A stretch of DNA of 16,974 nt from Mariprofundaceae bacterium (lineage in GTDB: Bacteria; Pseudomonadota; Zetaproteobacteria; Mariprofundales; Mariprofundaceae): positions 1 to 16,974 of the forward strand of contig JALSZZ010000072.1 in NCBI GenBank assembly GCA_027075825.1, read 5' to 3'. A program made the position numbers and the translations under genes. Positions 7,504-15,280 of this stretch are shown piece after piece. A model generated the notes under the pieces. It ran no database searches and had not been told where the DNA came from. It saw only the letters and a program-made list of their open reading frames with translations. Numbering within the stretch: the first letter of the stretch is position 1; the number at the start of each line of letters is the position of its first letter.

Positions 7504-7520
7504 AAAACTAGTAGAGTTTT
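7504..7520. other. Weak 6-bp inverted repeat in the 2OG-SGNH gap
   Basis: AAAACT at 7504-7509 and AGTTTT at 7515-7520 with a 5-base loop, in the 229-base gap between the SGNH and 2OG genes (7441-7669). It could be a weak terminator or pause site ahead of the 2OG gene, but the stem is A/T-rich and short. Apart from this and the micro-ORF at 7562-7657, I see no promoter with good spacing in the gap. Confidence 0.25.
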
Positions 7521-7561
7521 AGCCCGGTCGTTTCCAATCAAGATCAGGTCGAGCGCACTCC

Positions 7562-7657
7562 TCAAAACATTGGATAAATTGAAGAATCCTTCTTCTTCTC
7601 GCCTTTCTTTTTCTTTAGGAACAAACGTCGGACTCGGGAAATCAAACGGGTAAACAT
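7562..7657 (-). CDS. 31-residue basic micro-ORF, function unknown
   Basis: This reading frame is too short for routine gene calling. The ATG at 7657 is preceded by GAGAGGAT 8 bases upstream, as good a ribosome site as its neighbours have, and it starts 12 bases after the SGNH stop. The peptide begins MFTRLISRVRRLFLKKKK and ends DSSIYPMF: an amphipathic basic N-half, a lysine-rich middle and a short polar/hydrophobic tail. Possible roles (all inference) are a peptide scaffold or substrate for the ligases, a membrane-peripheral partner of a neighbour, or a translated leader. No homologue is recognised. Confidence 0.4.
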   Translation of the reverse strand: MFTRLISRVRRLFLKKKKGEKKKDSSIYPMF

Positions 7658-7669
7658 GGGGTATCCTCT

Positions 7670-8725
7670 CTATTGGTGAATGGTTTCATGGATTGCTTGA
7701 GCTACAATTTCGTTTCCGAGATCGGTAAAATGCGCTCGATCGACAAAGAGCCAATCCGTTTCGGATTGCTCACGGATCTTTGGAACCAGGTTTTGAAATG
7801 GCACACCGGCACTTTCGCAAACCTCACGAAGCGCCAGCGCGAATTTCTCCCCGACCTCTTCGCCGGAAATGTCGCCGTACAGCCCCTGCCAGGTGCCAAG
7901 CCGCGATATCTGGTCCAGCTCATCAAATAAGATCTTTTCTTCTTTGCAGGGCGGGCGAACCCATGTGGCCAGCGGTTGTTGCAGAAAGTTAAGCTCTGCA
8001 CCCATTGCCTTTGCGACGGCGCTCCAGGTGGTCAGGGTGTTGGAAATTTCACAGACCGCTTGTTCGATTGTTTCGTGAATGGGCGGAACAGCACCGGCTT
8101 CCTGAGGCCATTTCGGCAAAGGGTGTTCAGATTGCACACCGCCATTTGCGACTGCGATCTCGTCGAATTTTTCATAAAATTCGCCGCAGAAGTAGAATGG
8201 CGGCAGCCCACCGCGTTGAAATTCGGGAAGACGAGCCATTACCAACGTGTTGAAGCCGCCCATCACAACGATACGCTGGACCCGGGGCAATCTGTGCTTA
8301 TGCAGCAAAAACAGCATCAGCTCTTGAACAGAATTGTAGCAATGGCCTGCAAAATTTAGCCACGGAAGCCCGGCCGGATCCTGTGCCGACAAGCGGCTGG
8401 TAACCGTCGCAGCATCAGAGGTTGCCCCGTAACCAAGCGCAGGCGATGCTCCAACCAAGAGATTTACTGTCAGGTCAGAAGACCCATCATTTGCCGTTTC
8501 GACACTGATTTTTTCTCCAGTTTTCGTTATCGAATATCGAAACCCCAACGCATCGGTGTTGATCGCAGCCGACCTGTAATTCGCCGGATTAAAGCTCATT
8601 ACATAGGGCAGGTATTGAGCGTGAGACCGCTTTGCGAAATGGTCGTAGTCCAGCAATTGTGGCGCCAGCCGCACGCGGGCAAGCGACTCATCATCCAGTG
8701 CAGGGGGGGGTGGGCGTTTGAACAT
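7670..8725 (-). CDS. SGNH/GDSL hydrolase-like protein
   Basis: 351 residues. NTDALGFRYS near residue 55 is the N-terminal motif seen in SGNH proteins of biosynthetic and polysaccharide loci. LLVGASPALGYGATSD holds the nucleophile serine (GAS in place of GDS), LNFAGHCYNSVQELMLFL supplies the next block, and DWLFVDRAHFTDLGNEIVAQAI gives the C-terminal Asp-x2-His. No signal peptide is seen, so it is probably cytoplasmic. The family includes esterases, acyltransferases and deacetylases; here it could trim or transfer an acyl or carbamoyl ester. Proteins of this type often lie next to NodU/CmcH carbamoyltransferases and SxtJ-like proteins, as here. It starts 92 bases after the LysE stop; AAAGGATG lies somewhat far upstream of the ATG. 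Confidence 0.78.
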   Translation of the reverse strand: MFKRPPPPALDDESLARVRLAPQLLDYDHFAKRSHAQYLPYVMSFNPANYRSAAINTDALGFRYSITKTGEKISVETANDGSSDLTVNLLVGASPALGYGATSDAATVTSRLSAQDPAGLPWLNFAGHCYNSVQELMLFLLHKHRLPRVQRIVVMGGFNTLVMARLPEFQRGGLPPFYFCGEFYEKFDEIAVANGGVQSEHPLPKWPQEAGAVPPIHETIEQAVCEISNTLTTWSAVAKAMGAELNFLQQPLATWVRPPCKEEKILFDELDQISRLGTWQGLYGDISGEEVGEKFALALREVCESAGVPFQNLVPKIREQSETDWLFVDRAHFTDLGNEIVAQAIHETIHQ

Positions 8726-8817
8726 TGATTATCGTCATCCTTTATTGAAGAGAGGAAGTCCTCGTTTGGTTGCTGGTGCAAAACTTTGCGCGCAGGTTTT
8801 GAAGGACACAGTCCGGG

Positions 8818-9456
8818 TCATAGGTTTGCCTGCAGCGATGCAAGTTTCACCCCAAAACCCATGAACACGACGCCCGTTGTTCCCTTTAACCACCTCTGAA
8901 AGGTCACGTTTCGTGCAACCGAAGCCAGTGAGTCGAAAAACAGAACCATGCCGCCAAACCAGATCGCGTTGATCATCGAATGCAAAAACACCAGGAAAAA
9001 CGACGACATAGCCGATGTATGATCAGTTGAGATAAACTGCGGAAATGCAGCGAGATAGAACATCGAAACCTTTGGGTTCAGAACATTTGTCAGAAATCCT
9101 TCGAAGAAGCCCCTCGCCAAGTTTTTCTTCTTTTTCGCAGCCGCGATTTCTGCGTTCGATTGGTTACCTTTGAAAGCATCCAAGATCGCTCTCAGCCCAA
9201 TCCAAAACAGATATGTCGCCCCCAGCAGTTTGACAAAAGTGAAGGCGATGGGGGACTGAACGAGCAGGATTGATATTCCCAGTATTGACAAAGCGCCATG
9301 CACATAGAAGGCGCTGACAAATCCTGCCACATTGGCAAATCCTGTCTCCCGTCCAGAGGTTGGAACCGTCTTGGCGATCAGCACGCCGTTGGGTCCGGGG
9401 GACATCACCAGCAAAGACGCCGCCACTACGAACGAAAATATCTCAATATAAGTCAT
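8818..9456 (-). CDS. LysE/RhtB family amino-acid exporter
   Basis: 212 residues with about six membrane helices. The N-terminal FVVAASLLVMSPGPNGVLIAKT carries the family signature (SPGPN), and FLTNVLNPKVSMFYLAAFPQF is the second hallmark (NPK). Members export lysine, homoserine, threonine or related amino acids with proton exchange. The ATG at 9456 has AGAGGAT 6 bases upstream and overlaps the end of the small membrane-protein gene by 14 bases. In this context it is the likely efflux route for an amino-acid-like product or intermediate. Confidence 0.93.
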   Translation of the reverse strand: MTYIEIFSFVVAASLLVMSPGPNGVLIAKTVPTSGRETGFANVAGFVSAFYVHGALSILGISILLVQSPIAFTFVKLLGATYLFWIGLRAILDAFKGNQSNAEIAAAKKKKNLARGFFEGFLTNVLNPKVSMFYLAAFPQFISTDHTSAMSSFFLVFLHSMINAIWFGGMVLFFDSLASVARNVTFQRWLKGTTGVVFMGFGVKLASLQANL

Positions 9457-9673
9457 GTTTATCCTCTAATCTCGGGGCAGGCTGTGCTGAGTGCGCTTCG
9501 GTTCCCACAATCGTCTTCTTCGGCTTTCCACCCATCTCGACACTCTGGTTGTCCCAAGTTGATGCGCGCGCTCTAAAAGACCGCTCAAACTTGGAAGTTC
9601 CGGTGACTTTTCGAAATGCCCAGATCGGTAGAAAAAAGATAACATACACCGCCATTGAGAGAATTTTTTCCAT
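9443..9673 (-). CDS. Small membrane protein linked to carbamoyltransferase (SxtJ-like)
   Basis: 76 residues from the ATG at 9673 (AAGGTTAGAGG just upstream). A TTG at 9688 overlapping the carbamoyltransferase stop would add five residues. There is a single hydrophobic segment, MAVYVIFFLPIWAFRKVTG, followed by a basic region and RARASTWDNQS. This resembles the C-terminal part of SxtJ-type proteins, which accompany O-carbamoyltransferases in saxitoxin and polysaccharide loci (hydrophobic helix, Pro, Arg-rich turn, then a S.W motif). The tail is hydrophilic. Its position directly after the carbamoyltransferase supports the link; it may tether or activate the enzyme at the membrane. Similarity is by eye and short, so the family name is tentative. 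Confidence 0.55.
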   Translation of the reverse strand: MEKILSMAVYVIFFLPIWAFRKVTGTSKFERSFRARASTWDNQSVEMGGKPKKTIVGTEAHSAQPAPRLEDKHDLY

Positions 9674-9684
9674 GCCTCTAACCT

Positions 9685-11511
9685 TCAATCTAAGGGAATG
9701 TCGTCACGCCAGTCGGATGCTTCCTGCAAGGGACGCTGGAGCGTTTTGAGAATGCAAAAGTCTCCGATTACCAGCACATCCATTTCGGTGCGCATGAAAC
9801 AGAGATAGGCATCTTGGGGGGTGCAAACGATTGGTTCACCACGTAAATTGAACGATGTGTTCACAAGAACCGGGCAACCCGTCTGCTGCTTGAACTCTCG
9901 CAAAAGCGCGGCGTATCTTGAATTTGTCGTATCGCTGACCGTCTGGACCCGTGCTGAAAAATCTACATGGGTAATAGCTGGAAGCTCAGATCGAACCTCG
10001 TTGATTGCACCCAGCGTCCGATTGGGTTCTTGCGAGGTCCGAATTCTCTCCGCGACCGGTAGGACGAACAACATATATGGGCTGGTATGCTCCAACTCAA
10101 AGTATGCTTCAGCATCCTCTTCAAGCACGGACGGGGCAAACGGGCGAAAGGACTCTCGGTATTTGATCTTTAGATTCATTTTTCGTTGCATGTTTTTGCT
10201 GCACGGATTCCCTAAAATGGATCGTGCACCAAGAGCTCTGGGGCCGAACTCCATCGGACCTTGGAACCACCCAACAACTGCGTTATCGGACAAATGACCA
10301 GCTGTGACTTTCAAAAGTTCCTTTTCCTTCATGCGCTTATAAACAATGCCTTCGGAATCCAAAAAATCCTGGATTTGATAGGGTTCAAACTGGCATCCCA
10401 AATAGGTGCCGTTCATCGCATCCTGATCTTCACGGACCCCTGAAGTTCTTTTCCCGTCCTTGCGGGCCATAGATAGAGCTGCAGCGCCAAGAGCGCAGCC
10501 TGCGTCGCCGGCGGCTGGCTGTACCCAGATATTTGAAAACAGCCCCGACTTGGAGAGATGGCCATTTGATACGCAGTTAAGTGCGACGCCGCCCGCCAGG
10601 CAGAGGTTGTTGGACCCCGTCTCGCGATGCGCAGCCTTCGCAAGTCCCAAAACTGCCTCGTCAGTTACAACTTGAACCGAGGCCGCCAGATCGCAATCAA
10701 CCTGCGATAATTCGCCTTCTTGCGTACGGATCGGGCGTCCGAATAGCCGTTCAAATGCTTCGCCGACCATGCGTTGGCCTTTGACAAACTCGAAAAACTC
10801 GAGGTTTAAACTGAAAGAACCATCTTGACGGAGTTCGACAAGGTTTTCTTTGATAACATCGACAAATCTGGGTTCGCCGTAGGGAGCAAGACCCATAAGT
10901 TTGTACTCACCGGAGTCTACCTTAAAACCGCAGAAGTATGTGAAAGCCGAGTAAAGCAAACCCAAAGAGTGAGGATACGAAATTGAGTTCTTCGGCTCCA
11001 AGGTCAGATCTTGACCATGCCAAATTGATGTCGTCTGCCATTCTCCCACCCCGTCTACGCATAAAACTGCCGCCTCCTTAAAGGGACTTGGAAGAAACGC
11101 CGATGCGGCATGGGAAAGATGGTGCTTCGATGCCTCGGACCGAGGCGCAGTACCCAAGTTTAGCTGCGCAAGCTCTTTGTCGATGATCTTAAGCGCTTTT
11201 CTTTTGTGGAAAACCCACGATGGCGCAACATCGCTGAATGTCGATATCGCACCCGGTCCTGCGCTTGCAAAAGACGACATAGTGCGCTGAAATTTTTCTT
11301 TTGGGTCCTCATAGTATGAAACGCTGGACAACTGATCTAGCTGAATGCCCGCTTGATCTAGGCAGAACCGAACGGCATCCTTTGGAAAGCCGGAATCTTG
11401 TTTTTTTCGGCTAAATCGTTCCTGCTGTGCTGCAGCAATTATTTGCCCATCCGCAACAATTGCGGCGGCACTGTCGTGATAATACGCTGATATTCCAAGA
11501 TGATAACTCAT
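9685..11511 (-). CDS. O-carbamoyltransferase, NodU/CmcH/TobZ family
   Basis: 608 residues, the usual family length. The N-terminal Kae1-like domain shows LGISAYYHDSAAAIV, QQERFSRKKQDSGFP, the metal site KHHLSHAASAF (His130, 131, 134), the VDGVGEW loop, and LAGGVALNCVSNG. The C-terminal YrdC-like half has WFQGPMEFGPRALGARSIL, SFRPFAPSVL and PVLVNTSFNLRGEPIVCTP. The enzyme forms carbamoyl-adenylate from carbamoyl phosphate and ATP, then transfers the carbamoyl group to a hydroxyl. The ATG overlaps the stop of the large HDO gene (ATGA), indicating coupled synthesis. The acceptor is probably a hydroxylated amino acid or peptide made by the same block (inference). Confidence 0.96.
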   Translation of the reverse strand: MSYHLGISAYYHDSAAAIVADGQIIAAAQQERFSRKKQDSGFPKDAVRFCLDQAGIQLDQLSSVSYYEDPKEKFQRTMSSFASAGPGAISTFSDVAPSWVFHKRKALKIIDKELAQLNLGTAPRSEASKHHLSHAASAFLPSPFKEAAVLCVDGVGEWQTTSIWHGQDLTLEPKNSISYPHSLGLLYSAFTYFCGFKVDSGEYKLMGLAPYGEPRFVDVIKENLVELRQDGSFSLNLEFFEFVKGQRMVGEAFERLFGRPIRTQEGELSQVDCDLAASVQVVTDEAVLGLAKAAHRETGSNNLCLAGGVALNCVSNGHLSKSGLFSNIWVQPAAGDAGCALGAAALSMARKDGKRTSGVREDQDAMNGTYLGCQFEPYQIQDFLDSEGIVYKRMKEKELLKVTAGHLSDNAVVGWFQGPMEFGPRALGARSILGNPCSKNMQRKMNLKIKYRESFRPFAPSVLEEDAEAYFELEHTSPYMLFVLPVAERIRTSQEPNRTLGAINEVRSELPAITHVDFSARVQTVSDTTNSRYAALLREFKQQTGCPVLVNTSFNLRGEPIVCTPQDAYLCFMRTEMDVLVIGDFCILKTLQRPLQEASDWRDDIPLD

Positions 11512-13670
11512 GCTATTGCCTCGTGTCCTAGGGGCCGATGGGAGGAATAATGCAGTCCGGAAAAGTTTGGAGAATGCTGCGTCTCTTCTTCAAAGAAATC
11601 AAGCTTCGTTGTGTCCTCTACCAAAGGTGATAAAGACTCGTATCCCACGCGGACTCGTGTCCAGAGGGTCTCAATAGAATCGGCATCGGTCGCGCGCAGC
11701 ATATAGGTATTGATCGCATCGACTGCCCATGCAGAATGACCGGTCGTTACATTGTCAATCGTGTTATGCAAATCGACAAAAAGTGTAGAATACCCGTAAT
11801 GCTTTAGGTAGCTCCTCGCCTGCCGATAGGCTCCACCCACTCCCGACAGCTCCATCGCCAGATTCATGCCCAGGATCTCCGGGCAGAACGTATTGGGCGA
11901 TTTACCCAAACACAGCCAGTACACCGGCAACCGGAATGATCTGGTTAACAAGCGAGGATCGTTGGCAAACAAAACTGAACCCGTTGAAGGAAGCTCGATT
12001 CCCATTTCTCTCAGGACATCTCGAAAAACCTTGGGGTGATTGATCTCGTATTGACCATTCCCTAGTTCATCCCAGTAGGTTTCAAAAAGTGACGATCCAA
12101 ATTGAGAAGCTGCAAGAGACACTTCTGTGAACCCTTGCAGCCACGCCCCATCAATGAGTGTCATTGGAGCCAGCTGCAGTGTCTCTTCGATCACCTCCTC
12201 ACGCGTCGGCATCTTGCAAGAGCGCTGATCCAGAAAATCTTTTCCCTGGTTGTCATGCGCCTCCATCAGCCAGTCGCGAACAATTTCTGGCTGATAACGT
12301 CGCGGCAAGGATCGAGAGGTTTTGTCTAGGCAATTTAATGACAAGCTTAGCCAGAACCGGCAGTAGTCCTCTGCGAATTCCCTTGTTCTAGGCGGCAATG
12401 CCCGACCTTGAAGTACAGTGTATGCCTCTCTCAATGAACTGGGATAGTCACCAATTTTTGGATCGCCAGAACGGATATTGCGTGCAGAAAAGGAAAGGAC
12501 ATTGGGATATTGAGACGTCTGCGATTGCGTCTCTGGTTTTTCAATAGAGAATATCCAGGAGTTTATGACAGCAATATCGTCGGGCGAAAAAATACGGAAC
12601 ATCGCGCCTTCCAATGCGATGAGCGAATTGGTCAGAAGGCTGCGCTCAGGCGCGCCCGGCCGCACCAAACGACTGCGTGCCAGTGCGTCAAGCAACGGAA
12701 ACGGGTCCTTCTGCGCCTGCGCAAACCACTGCGTCAGCGGCTTTCCTTCCAACTTGAAGTCAGCATGATAAAGGCTGGCGCTGCGGGCTTTCTCCGTCAG
12801 CAGCTTGGCCATCGCCATACGAAGTTGAATTACAACCTCAAGGTACTCTATGAGAGCCTGCGTCCAAGCCGAAACCAGAGCGCCACCAATTTCCACGCCT
12901 GCGACGACTTTAGAATACTCCAGCGTCGACTTGGAAAGCTGGTTTAGAATATCGGCCGATTCATCGAGAGGGCCGCGCCCCTTTGGAAAAAGACCCGGGC
13001 ATTGAGCTTTGGATAAATCCATCGAACATTTGGTGCTGACAAGCTCCCCAAACAGGCGAAACGGCGGCAGCGTGCCAATGGAACGAAGAGCAAAGTCAAT
13101 TCCTATCAAGGACAGGCAGAAAACGTCGCTGCGCCTGCTCAGAGACAGCAATACCGCAGGAGACGCAAAGGCAAGGTCACAGATCTCCGATACGCCGGGA
13201 AGACTCTGCGCTGTGCCAATGCAATTTGTCGCCCCATTATCCCACGCGAGACGTCGAAACGCGTCTGTGCGGCTCATCTCTGGTTTTCCCACCCCAATGT
13301 CATCCGATAAAAGCGTCATCAGACGTAGATGTATGGGGTCTTCAAAAACAGACGGGGCGCTCAGGCCTTGCAGTGGGGATCCAAAAGTCGCCGCCAATGG
13401 CGCGCATTGAACGAGAAGATGTCTCCGTGCTTCGAGTCGCGCCTTTTGATCATCTATTTCTTCCAAGGCAGATCGCAAACGGGCCGCGGATAAATCCGCA
13501 TCCCGGCGCAATTTTAACGCGACTGTATTGACGCAGCCATTGGTGGTTTTATGTTCTCTACCGAGAGCTTGGCGTATCAGTTTTGCGATATTCTGGGAGT
13601 CCAGATAGACCTCTGGATCACATACTTTAAAGAACACTTCTCTCCACATTCCTAATTTACTTAGCCACAT
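11508..13670 (-). CDS. Large iron-containing redox enzyme with C-terminal haem-oxygenase-like diiron domain
   Basis: About 720 residues from the ATG at 13670. Alternatives are a TTG at 13718 and an ATG at 13649; none has a good Shine-Dalgarno, so the start is uncertain. Numbered from the TTG, the last third has the PF14518-type HDO pattern: FETYWDELGNGQYEINHPKVF (Glu546/551, His561), Glu623 in NLAMELSGVGGAYRQA, and His651-x3-Asp655-x5-His661 in DLHNTIDNVTTGHSAWA. The first ~500 residues are mostly helical and match nothing I recognise. Enzymes with this domain use a diiron centre and O2 for N-oxygenation or oxidative cleavage. It is the first gene of the block, facing the MocR regulator, so it probably performs a committing step. 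Confidence 0.75.
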   Translation of the reverse strand: MWLSKLGMWREVFFKVCDPEVYLDSQNIAKLIRQALGREHKTTNGCVNTVALKLRRDADLSAARLRSALEEIDDQKARLEARRHLLVQCAPLAATFGSPLQGLSAPSVFEDPIHLRLMTLLSDDIGVGKPEMSRTDAFRRLAWDNGATNCIGTAQSLPGVSEICDLAFASPAVLLSLSRRSDVFCLSLIGIDFALRSIGTLPPFRLFGELVSTKCSMDLSKAQCPGLFPKGRGPLDESADILNQLSKSTLEYSKVVAGVEIGGALVSAWTQALIEYLEVVIQLRMAMAKLLTEKARSASLYHADFKLEGKPLTQWFAQAQKDPFPLLDALARSRLVRPGAPERSLLTNSLIALEGAMFRIFSPDDIAVINSWIFSIEKPETQSQTSQYPNVLSFSARNIRSGDPKIGDYPSSLREAYTVLQGRALPPRTREFAEDYCRFWLSLSLNCLDKTSRSLPRRYQPEIVRDWLMEAHDNQGKDFLDQRSCKMPTREEVIEETLQLAPMTLIDGAWLQGFTEVSLAASQFGSSLFETYWDELGNGQYEINHPKVFRDVLREMGIELPSTGSVLFANDPRLLTRSFRLPVYWLCLGKSPNTFCPEILGMNLAMELSGVGGAYRQARSYLKHYGYSTLFVDLHNTIDNVTTGHSAWAVDAINTYMLRATDADSIETLWTRVRVGYESLSPLVEDTTKLDFFEEETQHSPNFSGLHYSSHRPLGHEAIA

Positions 13671-13699
13671 TACATACAGAAAATTGAAATTTTGCTTCA

Positions 13700-13715
13700 G
13701 ATCAAAGCACTGATC
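13700..13715. promoter_or_regulatory. GATCA-N6-TGATC inverted repeat in the leader of the large HDO gene
   Basis: GATCA at 13700-13704 and TGATC at 13711-13715 are inverted with a 6-base spacer, 30 bases upstream of the chosen ATG of the operon's first gene. It could be a protein-binding site or leader element; it is short enough to occur by chance. If the TTG start at 13718 were used it would lie inside the gene, which slightly favours the later ATG starts. Confidence 0.25.
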
Positions 13716-13760
13716 CAATCAAAGTCTGTAACGCAGCTACTCCCCAAGTCGAAAAAGTTA

Positions 13761-13818
13761 GTTGACGCTTAATCGGAGGTTGACATTTAGCCGTACATAA
13801 ATCAATCAAAGAATTGAC
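13761..13818. promoter_or_regulatory. Divergent control region with three TTGAC boxes (putative MocR operator)
   Basis: The 187 bases 13671-13857 separate the divergent operon and regulator. GTTGAC at 13761 (GTTGACGCTTAATCGG) and GTTGAC at 13779 (GTTGACATTTAGCCG) form direct repeats with an 18-base period, and a third TTGAC starts at 13814, 34 bases after the second. Direct repeats on the same face of the helix are the known operator style of MocR regulators such as GabR and PdxR. The 13780 copy also reads TTGACA, a -35 hexamer toward the regulator, though no convincing -10 follows at normal spacing. Confidence 0.5.
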
Positions 13819-13857
13819 CTCGGTGCAATTTTAACGGGAGACTAGGGAGGCTTTTAC

Positions 13858-15183
13858 GTGACTCAGTATTTGCAGATTGCGGACCATATCGCAGAACGAA
13901 TTGCGCGCGGCGAGTTGAAAAAGGGAACGCGTCTGCCGGCGCAGCGAAACTTTGCTTTCAATCAAGGAATAGCTGTTTCGACTGCGAGCCGTGTCTATGA
14001 GGAGCTCAGCCGGCGAGGTTTGGTTAATGCGGAGATCGGTCGCGGGACCTTCGTTTCAAATCACTTTGCGCCGCTTGACCCCTCCTTGCAAGAGCCTTCC
14101 GGACTCGAATTGGATCTTGACATAGTTTTCCTACTTCGACCTAGCGCACTCGAGATGATCACTTCGTCTACCTCTCATTTTTTCAAAAGAGGCATGGAGG
14201 AGAATGACGTTGCGCCAGCTTCCGCGCGTGCAGAGACGAAAACTTTGGAGTGCTTTGCAAAACTCACAAGCGAAGATGGCTTTCGCGTTGATCCGGCAAA
14301 TGTGTTACTTAGCGGAAACGGAAAACAAGCTATAGCTGCCGCCTTTTCCGCCCTCGCCCCACGAGGGGGGAAGATCGCAGTTGAAGCTCTTACATATCCC
14401 TTCGCGATTTCAGTCGCTCGCATGTTGGGAATTGAGTTGGTGCCGTTGCCAGTTGATGATGAAGGCATCGAACCGTCGGCACTTGATCGCGCGGTGCAGT
14501 CCGGACTAGAGGGGGTGTACCTTCAACCAACTCTGCAAAGCCCTTTGGTTATAACCATGGGCGAACGTCGGCGTCGTGACATCGCGAACCTTCTGGTGCG
14601 TCACGAGCTGACAGCGATTGAAGATCGAGTCTATGGATTTCTCAAGCCCATGCCGCCGATTGCGGCCTTTGCGCCCGAGTATGTCATCCAAATCGACAGC
14701 CTCTCTAAAAGACTTATGCCTGGTCTGGCGCTCGGCATCATTTCCTGTCCTGATCGCATTATGGATAGCCTATCGCGCTCACTGAGATCGGGCGGTTGGA
14801 TGGCACCATCATTGTCGGTATCACTTGCACAACATTGGATTTCTGATGGAACCGTGGATTGGGTCGAAGATACCAAACGGCAGGACGCAGAAGAAATGTT
14901 TCGCGTCTCGAAACAAGTCTTTGCAGCGCTGGACTATCGAAGCGCCTCAGAAGCCCTTCACGGATGGCTTACCCTTCCCAGCAGTTGGCGTTCTGAGGCC
15001 TTTGTCGCTGCATGCGCGGAGCTGGGAATTGCTGTGGCTGCAGGAGCTGCATTTGCGGTCGGAAAGAGCGTGGCACCCTCTGGAGTCCGAATCGCTTTTT
15101 CTGCGCCCAATCCGTCCACTTGGACTTACGGGCTCCGCACGATAGCAGACCTAGCGCTTTCGCGAGAACACCGCAAAGATTAG
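13858..15183 (+). CDS. MocR-type PLP-dependent transcriptional regulator (GntR HTH plus aminotransferase fold)
   Basis: 441 residues. It starts at GTG 13858 with GGGAGG 7 bases upstream. Residues 1-70 form a GntR winged helix (IAERIARGELKKGTRLPAQ, VSTASRVYEELSRRGLV, GRGTFVS). From about 100 to the end there is a fold-type I aminotransferase domain: SGNGKQAIAAAFSAL, EALTYP, QPTLQSP, AIEDRVYGF, and the PLP lysine in DSLSKRLMPGLALG (Lys284). MocR proteins sense amino-group metabolites through PLP and usually control a divergent operon, so the minus-strand block is the probable target. Its product or an intermediate may be the effector (inference). Just downstream lies IS256 debris; no terminator is seen. 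Confidence 0.92.
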   Translation: MTQYLQIADHIAERIARGELKKGTRLPAQRNFAFNQGIAVSTASRVYEELSRRGLVNAEIGRGTFVSNHFAPLDPSLQEPSGLELDLDIVFLLRPSALEMITSSTSHFFKRGMEENDVAPASARAETKTLECFAKLTSEDGFRVDPANVLLSGNGKQAIAAAFSALAPRGGKIAVEALTYPFAISVARMLGIELVPLPVDDEGIEPSALDRAVQSGLEGVYLQPTLQSPLVITMGERRRRDIANLLVRHELTAIEDRVYGFLKPMPPIAAFAPEYVIQIDSLSKRLMPGLALGIISCPDRIMDSLSRSLRSGGWMAPSLSVSLAQHWISDGTVDWVEDTKRQDAEEMFRVSKQVFAALDYRSASEALHGWLTLPSSWRSEAFVAACAELGIAVAAGAAFAVGKSVAPSGVRIAFSAPNPSTWTYGLRTIADLALSREHRKD

Positions 15184-15280
15184 GGCAGTTGCGATTCGGA
15201 TTGGACCTGTCACGCTTTTGGAAAAGCCAGAGAAGATAATTGATGACATGGTTGCTGGCTTACCAAAAGACTATGATCAT

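Noticed and set aside
8781..8810. AAAACTT/AGGTTTT imperfect repeat in the LysE-SGNH gap as a terminator
   Set aside because: The stem is short, needs a G-U pair on one strand and is worse on the transcribed strand, with no U-tract.
12510..12947. 145-residue plus-strand frame
   Set aside because: Antisense to the large HDO gene; arginine-rich reading without motif.
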